A stretch of 36,015 bases of DNA from Planctomycetota bacterium. GTDB taxonomy: Bacteria > Planctomycetota > Phycisphaerae > Phycisphaerales > SM1A02. The number at the start of each line of letters is the position of its first letter. Position 1 is the first letter of the stretch. Location: positions 1 to 36,015 of the forward strand of contig JAPLMU010000124.1 in assembly GCA_026386795.1 (NCBI GenBank), read 5' to 3'. The notes under the pieces are model-generated. The model ran no database searches, was not told where the DNA came from, and saw nothing but the letters and a program-made list of their open reading frames with translations. Of this stretch, positions 27,104-34,768 are shown piece after piece. The translations under genes were made by a program, and so were the position numbers.

Positions 27104-28438
27104 TTGACTACCAACTCCACCACGGGCGCAACCACTCCAGCAACCAGCCGCAGCGCGCAACTCTTTGAGCGCGCTAAGAAGGTGATGCCCGGCGGTGTCA
27201 GCCGCAACACCGTGCTGTGGTCATCGGTTCCACCCTATGTGGCGTACGGCAAGGGTTGCCGCGTCACTGACATCGATGGCGTCACGCGCATCGACTTTGC
27301 AAACAATGTTGCCTCGCTGATTCACGGACATGCGTATGCGCCGGTGGTTGAGGCCGCTTCCGAACAACTTGCGCGCGGTAGCGCCTTCATGATGGCCACT
27401 GAGCAGGAAGTTCTGCATGCGGAGCACATCTGTTCGCGTAGCGCGGGCTTTGATCAGATTCGCTTCGTGAATTCCGGCACTGAGGCCGTGATGGCCGCTC
27501 TGAAGGCCGCGCGTGCGTTCACGGGTCGCCCGAAGATTGCGAAAGTTGAGGGCGCGTACCACGGTGCCTACGACTATGTCGAAACAAGCCAAGGCTCGTC
27601 ACCTGCCAACTGGGGAAGTGTCGATCACCCCAATCGCGTGGCATTGGTGCATGGGCAGCCGCAATCAGCGATGGACGATGTGGTGATCATTCCATTCAAC
27701 GATGTCGATCGAGCGATCGCCTTGCTGAATGAGCACCGCAGCGATCTGGCGTGCGTGCTGCTCGACCTTCTGCCGCATCGCGTGGGCCTGAAGCCTGCGT
27801 CGCCGGAGTTTGTCAGCGCGATGCGCGAGTGGACCGACAAGAACGGCGCGCTTCTTGTGCTCGATGAAGTCATCACCTTCCGTACCGAATACGGCGGCGC
27901 GCAGCAGCAATACGGGATTCATGGCGATATCACTGCCCTTGGCAAGATGATCGGCGGTGGATTCCCGGTCGGCGCGCTTGCTGGTCGCGCTGATGTGATG
28001 GAAGTGCTGAATCCAGGTGCCGCGAAACTGCTCTTTCCACTTTCGGGAACGTTCTCCGCAAATCCAGTCACGATGACTGCGGGGCGTATCGCCATGGAGC
28101 ACTTCGACCAAAGCGCAGTGGCACGCCTGAACGCGCTCGGCGACCGCGCGCGCAACGGCATTGCGGAAGCGATCCATCGCACCAATGCGTGTGCCAGTGT
28201 GACAGGCGGCGGCAGCATGTTCCGCTTGCACATGAAGGCCACTGTGCCAGCGAACTATCGCGAGGCGTACACCAACGCTGATGAGAACCGCCGACTCAAG
28301 ATGATGCTTGAGCATCTCTTTAGCGAGGGATTCCTGTTGGTTGGAACATGCACAGGCATGTTGTCCACGCCCATGACAGAGGCGGACGTCGACGCACTGG
28401 TCGGCGCAATGGAAAGCGGATTGAAGAAGATCGGCTGA
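27104..28438 (+). CDS. Class III aminotransferase (beta-transaminase / GSA-aminomutase type)
   Basis: A 444-residue fold-type I PLP enzyme of class III. SD sequence GAGGA (27093-27097) precedes a TTG start at 27104; no ATG fits. N-terminus: RSAQLFERAKKVMPGGVSRNTVLW, then the DIDGVTRIDFANNVASLIHGHAYAPVVEA pattern, FVNSGTEAVMAALKAARAFTGRPKIAKVEGAYHGAYDY (phosphate and cofactor contacts), LLVLDEVITFRTEYGGAQ (Asp for the pyridine nitrogen) and ALGKMIGGGFPVGALAG with the PLP Lys281. The fold is shared by glutamate-1-semialdehyde aminomutase and by beta-amino-acid transaminases; the PGG.SR opening and SLIHGHA segment look more like beta-phenylalanine-type transaminases. Neighbours favour a beta-amino acid as substrate. 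Confidence 0.88.
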   Translation: MTTNSTTGATTPATSRSAQLFERAKKVMPGGVSRNTVLWSSVPPYVAYGKGCRVTDIDGVTRIDFANNVASLIHGHAYAPVVEAASEQLARGSAFMMATEQEVLHAEHICSRSAGFDQIRFVNSGTEAVMAALKAARAFTGRPKIAKVEGAYHGAYDYVETSQGSSPANWGSVDHPNRVALVHGQPQSAMDDVVIIPFNDVDRAIALLNEHRSDLACVLLDLLPHRVGLKPASPEFVSAMREWTDKNGALLVLDEVITFRTEYGGAQQQYGIHGDITALGKMIGGGFPVGALAGRADVMEVLNPGAAKLLFPLSGTFSANPVTMTAGRIAMEHFDQSAVARLNALGDRARNGIAEAIHRTNACASVTGGGSMFRLHMKATVPANYREAYTNADENRRLKMMLEHLFSEGFLLVGTCTGMLSTPMTEADVDALVGAMESGLKKIG

Positions 28439-28443
28439 CGAAC

Positions 28444-29652
28444 TTACGCCCGCTCGAAGAGCGTCGCAAGCCCCTGCCCAACACCCACGCAGAGCGAAGC
28501 GATGCCGCGTTTCGCGTCGCGGCGTTGCATTTCGTGGAGCAGCGTTACCACAATGCGCGCACCGCTTGCGCCGAGCGGATGACCGAGCGCGATCGCACCA
28601 CCATTCACATTGACGCGCGCCATATCAAAGCCAAGCCCGCGCACGCACGCGATTGACTGGGCGGCGAATGCTTCGTTCAATTCGACCAGATCAACATCAC
28701 CAGCAGAAAGCCCCGTGTGCGCGAACAGTTTCTGAACCGCCGGCACTGGACCAATGCCCATGTGTGCAGGATCCACACCCGCTGACGCACATGCTCCAAC
28801 AAAGGCGATCGGTTTCAGCCCAAGCGCAGCAGCGCGCGACGCTTCGACCAAGACCAGTGCCGCAGCGCCATCGTTGATGCCTGATGAGTTGCCGGCCGTC
28901 ACTGTGGCGTCGGCGGCCTTTGAGAACGCTGGCTTCAGGGCAGAAAGCTTTACAAGCGTGGTGTCCGGGCGCGGATGTTCGTCGGTATCGAAGTTGATCG
29001 GCGGATTTTTTCCTTGCGGGATTTCTACCGGCGCAATCTCGTCGCGGAATCGACCGGCGGCGTGTGCAGCGGCCCACTTCTGTTGACTCGAAAGCGCAAA
29101 TTCATCCTGATCCGCTCGCGAGACGTGGTGCGCGCGCGCCACATTCTCCGCTGTCTCACCCAACGAGATCGGCGGATACATCGCGGCGAGGCGCGGATTG
29201 ACAAAGCGCCAACCGATGGTGGAGTCAAACATCTGCTGTTCGCGGCCAAAGGCTTGTTCGGACTTACTCAGGACATACGGCGCGCGGCTCATCGACTCAA
29301 CGCCGCCCGCGATCATGATGTCCCCCGCGCCCGACTCGATCATGCGCGCGGCGATGTTCACGGCCTCAAGGCCAGACGCGCACAGGCGATTGACGGTGGC
29401 GCCAGGAACGGTCGCGGGCAGACCCGCCAAGAGCGCAGCCATGCGCGCGACATTGCGATTGTCCTCGCCCGCCTGGTTGGTGGCACCGAAGTAGACATCC
29501 TCAATGAGCGCAGGATCGATGCCAGCACGCGCAACAGCTGCCCGAATGACATGCGCGGCGAGGTCGTCGGGACGAACCGAAGCAAGCGCGCCGCCGTGAC
29601 GGCCGATCGGGGTTCGGATGGCTGCAACGATGGCGACTCTGCGGGGCATCAT
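28444..29652 (-). CDS. Acetyl-CoA acyltransferase / thiolase (PcaF-like)
   Basis: A 402-residue thiolase. Catalytic residues: Cys91 ([12 protein letters not shown]), His358 ([12 protein letters not shown]) and Cys388 (LCVGVGQG). The segments [22 protein letters not shown] and [11 protein letters not shown], and [18 protein letters not shown], resemble PcaF/PaaJ (3-oxoadipyl-CoA thiolases) more than PhaA, from memory of those families. The reaction would cleave a 3-oxoacyl-CoA with CoA into acetyl-CoA and a shorter acyl-CoA. It lies convergent to the aminotransferase, stop to stop with five bases between, so it is not in the same transcript but is the natural final step of that operon's pathway. 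The start ATG at 29652 is followed by a second ATG. Confidence 0.94.
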   Translation of the reverse strand: MMPRRVAIVAAIRTPIGRHGGALASVRPDDLAAHVIRAAVARAGIDPALIEDVYFGATNQAGEDNRNVARMAALLAGLPATVPGATVNRLCASGLEAVNIAARMIESGAGDIMIAGGVESMSRAPYVLSKSEQAFGREQQMFDSTIGWRFVNPRLAAMYPPISLGETAENVARAHHVSRADQDEFALSSQQKWAAAHAAGRFRDEIAPVEIPQGKNPPINFDTDEHPRPDTTLVKLSALKPAFSKAADATVTAGNSSGINDGAAALVLVEASRAAALGLKPIAFVGACASAGVDPAHMGIGPVPAVQKLFAHTGLSAGDVDLVELNEAFAAQSIACVRGLGFDMARVNVNGGAIALGHPLGASGARIVVTLLHEMQRRDAKRGIASLCVGVGQGLATLFERA

Positions 29653-29689
29653 GGCAATCTACCGCAGGTGTCGAAGGCGCGGTGAATGT

Positions 29690-29793
29690 GCGGCGACGCG
29701 GCTATATGGCTACATGGCTATATGGCTACATGGCTACATGGCTACATGGCTACATGGCTACATGGCAATGCAGCGACGCAGCGACGCGGCGAC
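29690..29793. repeat. 8-bp tandem repeat array
   Basis: Eight adjacent units GGCTAYAT fill 29700-29763 (two have TATAT, six have TACAT). Flanking them on both sides are units with the same 8-base period: GCGGCGAC at 29690-29697, and GCAGCGAC twice plus GCGGCGAC at 29770-29793. The array lies between the thiolase start (minus) and the methyltransferase start (plus), and each unit carries an ATG. Since eight is not a multiple of three, the ATGs fall in all three frames. Confidence 0.95.
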
Positions 29794-29856
29794 AATGTAA
29801 CCCGCCATGAAAAGATCCAGCCCGACCTGATCCGCTGTATCACACCGATACCCCCA

Positions 29857-30687
29857 ATGCAGCCGCGCCCCACACACGAATACGTCCTCGGCACGCACGA
29901 TGCAGAACGCGATCGGCTTGCGAGCCAGCATGAGCTGTGGCTTGATGAGATGCGCCACGCGTGGCGCGCGGCAGGGATCACGCGCGGGTCTCGCGTCCTC
30001 GACATTGGATGCGGACCGGGACTGGTGATGGAGTCACTCCTCGCCGAAGTCGGCGCCGAAGGTCGCGTGGCTGGTCTTGAAATCGCGCCAGAATTCGTGC
30101 ATCAATCGCAACAACGCGCCGCCGCGCGCGGGCGCACGGATACCGATATTCGCGTATTTGACCTGATGCACGCCCCGCTGCCCGCCGATATGCACGGGCA
30201 GTTCGATGCCGTGTGGTGCCGCTGGGTTGCTATGTTTGTGCGCGACCCCGCCATGCTGGTGCATGCGGTGCGCGACGCGCTTGCACCGGGCGGCCGCGTT
30301 GCGTTCCATGAGTATGTGCATTACGAAACGTATGCGCTTCATCCGAACGGACCGCGCGTTGCCGAATTTGTGCAACTGGCAATGAAGAGTATCGCCGCTG
30401 ATGGCGGCAATGCGAATATTGCCGGACGCCTGCCAACACTCATCGCAGAAGCCGGCATGACCGTTACCTCACTGCGCCCGATCGCGCGGGTCGCACGTGC
30501 GTCCGAGCCACTCTGGCATTGGCCCGCTGGTTTCATCCGTACCTATGCAGCGCGCCTGGTCGCGCTGAAACTCGCCACGCCGCAGTGGCAGGAAGAACTC
30601 TTCGCGGAGATTGACGCCGCTGGGCAGCAGCCCGGCGCGTTTTTAATGGCGCCGACGGTGATGGAGATCATTGCGGAGCGAAGGTAG
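29857..30687 (+). CDS. Class I SAM-dependent methyltransferase
   Basis: A 276-residue methyltransferase. Motif I is SRVLDIGCGPGLVMESLLAEVG, motif II VAGLEIAPEFV (Glu for the ribose), motif III-like IRVFDLMHAPLP, motif IV QFDAVWCRWVAMFVRDP and motif V LAPGGRVAFHEYVHYE, all in canonical order; the C-terminal approximately 90 residues are helical (substrate side). It resembles UbiE/small-molecule methyltransferases in general, without a substrate hint. ATG 29857 is chosen because the domain starts soon after; the frame stays open upstream through the 8-bp tandem repeat, which looks like noise. It is separated from the thiolase gene only by the repeat-bearing intergenic region. Confidence 0.82.
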   Translation: MQPRPTHEYVLGTHDAERDRLASQHELWLDEMRHAWRAAGITRGSRVLDIGCGPGLVMESLLAEVGAEGRVAGLEIAPEFVHQSQQRAAARGRTDTDIRVFDLMHAPLPADMHGQFDAVWCRWVAMFVRDPAMLVHAVRDALAPGGRVAFHEYVHYETYALHPNGPRVAEFVQLAMKSIAADGGNANIAGRLPTLIAEAGMTVTSLRPIARVARASEPLWHWPAGFIRTYAARLVALKLATPQWQEELFAEIDAAGQQPGAFLMAPTVMEIIAERR

Positions 30688-30695
30688 CGCCACAC

Positions 30696-30743
30696 GCCTC
30701 GTCAGCCGCATGCCTCGTCAGCCGCATGCCTCGTCAGCCGCAT
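30696..30743. repeat. Three perfect 16-bp tandem repeats
   Basis: The unit GCCTCGTCAGCCGCAT occurs at 30696-30711, 30712-30727 and 30728-30743 with no mismatch. The array begins nine bases after the methyltransferase stop and covers the last codons of the minus-strand HEAT-like gene. The minus-strand stop codon (30718-30720) lies inside the second unit. Confidence 0.95.
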
Positions 30744-32211
30744 GCCTGCGCGGTGCTTCGTCCGGCGCTTGATTCTGTAACGCCGAGAGCGCGGGATGCC
30801 AGAGATAGCCAAGAATCTCTTTGAACCCCTCCACCTGCGCTGCTGTCGGCGTCTTGCCTTTGAGCAATTCGCGTTCGATCATATGAATGAGTGAAAGATG
30901 CGTCTGTCTCGGCATTTCAAGAATCTCTCGATTGGAGAATCCCAATCGAGCCGTCTCATAAATCAGTTGTGATATGTCCTTCTCCGGGACCGGCGCAGGC
31001 AAGCGTGCGAATGCCTCCTCGGCCGCGCTACGCACTAACCAGTGGCGATCGAGCCGAAGGTGTTCGAGCGTGGAACGGTCGACCGTGCGGCTCATGGCGA
31101 TACTCAGCCGGACCATCCAGTCACGTGACCGTGCACGTGTCTGCAGCAATTCTGCTGGGCATAAGTCACTGGAGAGAAGTGCGAGGTGCTCAGCGGTGCC
31201 ACTCACCCACGGGGCACACGATCGCTCCACGCGCGTTCGCTTCCAAAAATCGGCGAGCATGAGAGTGCTTTTCGCGGCTTCTGGTCGATTGTATTCCGCG
31301 ATTGCTGGAGGCGCGACGTCCGCCGCTTCCGTGAGTGATGCGAAACTCGCTGCGATCGGCGTGTAATAAATCGGATCACTCATTCGCCGATACGAGAATG
31401 GAGTGCCGTGGCATCGATACGGGATGCCGCAAGGTGATCGACCCATATCCCAGCACCGAATGGCCGCTCGCAATAAAAGGTCAACCGGATCGACACGACC
31501 GGTTCGACCGATTGTTCGGTACGTGTCCATGGCGTGCAACAACTTCGCCTCTGGCGGTACGTGCCTCATGATCCGTGCACTCACATCCTTGCGACCAAGC
31601 AGTACAAGTCCCGCAACAATTGGCGCACTCGGACTCAAGTGGCCCTCAGCAAGCAGCCCACTGATAAATCGATCCCGCTGCCTGTGAAGTTTGCTACGGC
31701 CGTAGTCACTCACCGCGATCGCAAGCGGAACCGTCTCTTGCCAACCGATGCCCGATCCTTCTGGATGGTTCAACCGATGAAGTGCAAGCTCCTGTGCGGG
31801 CGTTCCCATCTTGCGCTGATTCCAGGGTTTGATAAGGACTTCAAGCACACTCTTGGCCGCATCAGCGCGCGAAGCGATATTCCACTGGATGTAATCCGCT
31901 AGATATTGATTGGGATCGCCCTTGCTGGTTGTCACACGCTGCGCGACGCTCATCCACAAACCACCGCCGGTACTTTCGTGTTCGACGAGTGCTTCAAGTT
32001 GGTCGAACTTCAAAGTCCCGACAATCGATGGAGACGCAATGACAGCCAACTGCCACGCGGGATTGCTACACACTTCAACTGGAAAGTGTGTCAGTAGCCC
32101 GATCAGTTTCTCAATCGACGTCGATGGATCGGACGCCATGATGGCGCGCTCTGGTGACTCGGCAGCGCGTGTTCTATCGTCTGGGTATGAATCTGGCCAC
32201 GGATTGTTCAT
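30718..32211 (-). CDS. HEAT-like repeat protein of MoxR/VWA operon
   Basis: A 497-residue, mainly helical protein without a signal or membrane segment. Repeats of the HEAT type are recognisable in the C-terminal half (about residues 370-430): RDWMVRLSIAMSRTVDRSTLEHLRLDRHWLVRSAAEEAFARLP, with the pattern W.VR..A. The N-terminal third includes LTHFPVEVCSNPAWQLAVIASPSIVGTLKFDQLEALVEHESTGGG, which has the VA.NP.. feature of bacterial HEAT/LRV proteins. Probably a scaffold. Last gene of the four-gene operon, coupled by ATGA to the preceding gene. The C-terminal residues HAADEACG come from the tandem repeat at 30696-30743. Confidence 0.75.
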   Translation of the reverse strand: MNNPWPDSYPDDRTRAAESPERAIMASDPSTSIEKLIGLLTHFPVEVCSNPAWQLAVIASPSIVGTLKFDQLEALVEHESTGGGLWMSVAQRVTTSKGDPNQYLADYIQWNIASRADAAKSVLEVLIKPWNQRKMGTPAQELALHRLNHPEGSGIGWQETVPLAIAVSDYGRSKLHRQRDRFISGLLAEGHLSPSAPIVAGLVLLGRKDVSARIMRHVPPEAKLLHAMDTYRTIGRTGRVDPVDLLLRAAIRCWDMGRSPCGIPYRCHGTPFSYRRMSDPIYYTPIAASFASLTEAADVAPPAIAEYNRPEAAKSTLMLADFWKRTRVERSCAPWVSGTAEHLALLSSDLCPAELLQTRARSRDWMVRLSIAMSRTVDRSTLEHLRLDRHWLVRSAAEEAFARLPAPVPEKDISQLIYETARLGFSNREILEMPRQTHLSLIHMIERELLKGKTPTAAQVEGFKEILGYLWHPALSALQNQAPDEAPRRHAADEACG

Positions 32212-33494
32212 GTTGACTTCCTCTTCCTGACTTTCAAATTGTTCACTGCATTGTCACGCGCCACCGCACCGCGCAACGCCGCCACAAGACCAGCAACGAA
32301 TCGCTTGCACTTCTTGAACGATGCGCGTCGCACCGCCTTTGTGCCTTGCAATTCCATGTACCTCGCACGGTTGATTTCAATCATGATGGAAAGGACGCGC
32401 CGGTCTTTACTGTTGTGTTTCAGCGGGACCATCGAACCGGAGTACGGAGCGTCAACACGCACCGACCAGCCTTGTGACTTGCACCACTTTGTCGCAGCGC
32501 GCACTAACCACGCTGGCGTATGAATGCCCGCCGTTCCGATGCACACGTCTGGACGGGGCACTTCCTGATCCGCGTCCATTGCAAACGGCAAGTCAGGGAA
32601 CGTGTGGCAGTCAATCACTAACGCGCGTGGCGCACGCGCCAGCGCGTCATCCACTGACTGCGTGAGCCATTCATGGTGCGGCCGATACCAAGCTGCCAAG
32701 AGCTCCTCCCGCCGCGCTCCACTGATCGGTTCCCGAATCACGTTTCCGTCATGACCACGCTCGTAGAGAACACCCAGCCCGCGCTTCGCCATCGGCTCCA
32801 ACGCGTCGCGCTCGAATCGCTCCGGGTCCACCGCCAGGCGGCTGATTGGGAAGATCAACGCCTGAGTGTTCGGTAGGTTGCTATCGAACAGCTCATCCGT
32901 AAAGTGATCCGTCGACGCTGCAAGATGAGTAGACAATTTCTTGTGGCGAACAACAAACTCACGTTTCAACGAAGCTGGTATCGCCAGGTGGCTGTGCGGA
33001 ATGTGCAGAATCAGCGGTACCGGCTCCTTTGCATCGCGCTTCGCCTTCGCATGCAACACCTCCTCGCGCCGTTGCGTTCGCTGTGCCCGGTTGTACCGCG
33101 GAACCTGCCCGCCAATGGTCTCCATCCAATGCAGATTGACTGACCCGAGGTACCACTGCGCGTGCGGCACCGATCGAAACAACGCGTCGGCAATATCCAG
33201 AACGCCGTACTGCACTGCCCAAACAATCTGTTCCTCGATGCATCCAACTTTATGTACGTCACCGTAATAGAACGAAGCCGCGGCAGTCAGACAATTAGGG
33301 AAACACCGAACGGCCGCCTTGGTGCGCACTGATTCCTTCAGCCGCGAAGCAATATTTTCCCAAGCCTCTGCGGTTGGACAGACACGGAGGTCGGCGGCGC
33401 AGTACTCAAGGAGCGCGCGTGCTTGATCACTTGCTAGTAACGGGTGCGCCGCTGCTTCCGCACTCATATTGGAACCAGCTTTCTTTGCAGTCAT
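32208..33494 (-). CDS. N-formylglutamate amidohydrolase-like protein with extra N-terminal domain
   Basis: A 428-residue protein. Residues about 150-400 fit the FGase family: PVPLILHIPHSHLAIPASL, STDHFTDELFDSNLPNT, PISRLAVDPERFERD, YERGHDGNVIREP, YRPHHEWLTQSVDDAL, LVIDCHTFPDLPF (His/Asp metal site), DVCIGTAGIHTP and VRVDAPYSGSMVPLKH. These enzymes hydrolyse N-formylglutamate in histidine breakdown and are Zn-dependent. The N-terminal ~150 residues (HPLLASDQARALLEYCAADLR, ECIEEQ-type helices) are unlike any domain I recognise. No histidine pathway genes are nearby, so the family enzyme has probably been recruited for another role. ATG 33494 overlaps the stop of the VWA gene; its own stop overlaps the next gene. 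Confidence 0.75.
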   Translation of the reverse strand: MTAKKAGSNMSAEAAAHPLLASDQARALLEYCAADLRVCPTAEAWENIASRLKESVRTKAAVRCFPNCLTAAASFYYGDVHKVGCIEEQIVWAVQYGVLDIADALFRSVPHAQWYLGSVNLHWMETIGGQVPRYNRAQRTQRREEVLHAKAKRDAKEPVPLILHIPHSHLAIPASLKREFVVRHKKLSTHLAASTDHFTDELFDSNLPNTQALIFPISRLAVDPERFERDALEPMAKRGLGVLYERGHDGNVIREPISGARREELLAAWYRPHHEWLTQSVDDALARAPRALVIDCHTFPDLPFAMDADQEVPRPDVCIGTAGIHTPAWLVRAATKWCKSQGWSVRVDAPYSGSMVPLKHNSKDRRVLSIMIEINRARYMELQGTKAVRRASFKKCKRFVAGLVAALRGAVARDNAVNNLKVRKRKST

Positions 33495-34768
33495 GACTGG
33501 CCTCCCATACGTAACACCGTGCCGAACGGAAAGTCCTTTGAAAGCTTCCCGCCTGAAGTAACAACCCACAACACTTCAAGATCCGGTGCGGTCTGCGGAA
33601 AAGTGCCATATCCATCAGTGATGTAGATCACCGTTTGTGAAGCGTTGCTGCTCACGCCCTCCGCTGCCCCCTGCGCCGCAACCGCGGCGAAGAACGGCCG
33701 GAAGTCCGTTCCTCCACCGCCGGTTGGGGACACGAGCGGCCGATTGACGTCGACCTCAAATGGGCCAACGCACTGCGTATCGGCGTAGTGAAGCCTGCAA
33801 CGAACAGTGGGATACGAGGAAACAATGCTCCGCAGTACCCCAAGGAACTCGGAGAGCTGGACGTCGGACACCGAGCCACTGGTGTCGATGCACACATCAA
33901 TATCAACCGATTCCGACTCAAGCGCCTCCACATACAGACCACGCCAGAGGTGACGGCGATCGAATCCAGCAAAGTCATCGGGCGTACGAACCACTGAGCG
34001 CCACAGCGCCGACTTCCAATTGATCTGCGGAGCTTTGGCTTCACGAACACTGCGCAGCAGCGCGGCGGGTAGTGAGCCGTGATCTTGCACGCCCGTCATA
34101 GCGAGCGCGCAAGTCATGTTGGTAGACCATTCATTGACGAGTTTCGCTGATAGTTCGGACGTTCCCATGGATTCATGCGAGTTCTGCCCGTCATCGGGAA
34201 GTTCAACCACGTCACACACGTCGAGCTTGTATCCCTGACGACGTAATGTCTCTCGATCCTTCGAAGCAGAATTCCCGTCATGGACGAGTTTTTCATATAT
34301 CTCCTCTACGCAGAGCGGTGCAAGCCAAAAGTCCTCTATCGCACCTGCAGGCAACTGAAGTGAACGAATCGAACAAACGATCCCGTTGACATGAATGTCC
34401 GCCGCAATGTTCCAGACCATGTGATCCCGAAGTCCACGTCGTGGCACATGCAGCAGTGCCAAGTGAAGTAACTCATGAACGATCACTCCATCTAATTCAT
34501 TTGCATTGAGGGTATGTACGAACGTTGCGTTGAACAGCAGTTCTCGACCATTCGTTGCCGCGGTCGGAATGGTGTTGGTCATCACAATGGGCGCCATCAT
34601 GAGGAGCGCTCCAAAGAATGGGAGTGATTCACTCAGACGAATCTGGCTTGCAGCGATCCGCTTTCGCTGATGAATCCGCTGTGCATCCGGCTCAGCGGCT
34701 GTTGCGATTGGCGCGCTTTCCACGGGCGCCACTGCGCTGGTATTGCTCGTACTACTGGTACTACTCAT
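33491..34768 (-). CDS. DUF2201-type protein: HExxH putative metallopeptidase plus VWA domain
   Basis: A 425-residue protein. A low-complexity Ser/Thr/Ala N-terminus (1-30) is followed by a metallopeptidase-like region with HELLH (98-102) in VIVHELLHLALLHVPR and then DHMVWNIAADIHVN, which fit the DUF2201 N-terminal domain. The C-terminal part (about 280-420) is a VWA fold with a full MIDAS metal site: DTSGS, GGGGTDF and YITDGYG. It lacks a signal peptide and is presumably cytoplasmic. MoxR AAA ATPases and VWA proteins work in pairs; the MoxR gene immediately precedes it, coupled by ATGA. Proteolytic activity is predicted from HExxH, not shown. Confidence 0.83.
   Translation of the reverse strand: MSSTSSTSNTSAVAPVESAPIATAAEPDAQRIHQRKRIAASQIRLSESLPFFGALLMMAPIVMTNTIPTAATNGRELLFNATFVHTLNANELDGVIVHELLHLALLHVPRRGLRDHMVWNIAADIHVNGIVCSIRSLQLPAGAIEDFWLAPLCVEEIYEKLVHDGNSASKDRETLRRQGYKLDVCDVVELPDDGQNSHESMGTSELSAKLVNEWSTNMTCALAMTGVQDHGSLPAALLRSVREAKAPQINWKSALWRSVVRTPDDFAGFDRRHLWRGLYVEALESESVDIDVCIDTSGSVSDVQLSEFLGVLRSIVSSYPTVRCRLHYADTQCVGPFEVDVNRPLVSPTGGGGTDFRPFFAAVAAQGAAEGVSSNASQTVIYITDGYGTFPQTAPDLEVLWVVTSGGKLSKDFPFGTVLRMGGQS

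Noticed and set aside
27104-28438. hemL (glutamate-1-semialdehyde aminomutase) for tetrapyrrole synthesis
   Set aside because: The fold is shared, but the operon partners and the SLIHGHA/PGGVSRN wording fit a beta-amino acid transaminase better; not excluded.
24253-29652. N-epsilon-acetyl-beta-lysine osmolyte synthesis (ablA/ablB)
   Set aside because: There is no AblB acetyltransferase next to the aminomutase, and the aminomutase appears to lack the lysine-binding aspartates.
29690-29793. CRISPR array
   Set aside because: The units are contiguous 8-mers with no spacers and no cas genes in the window.
29686-29856. Methyltransferase starting upstream and reading through the 8-bp repeat
   Set aside because: The extra 57 residues are just the translated repeat and flanking noise; the domain is complete from 29857.
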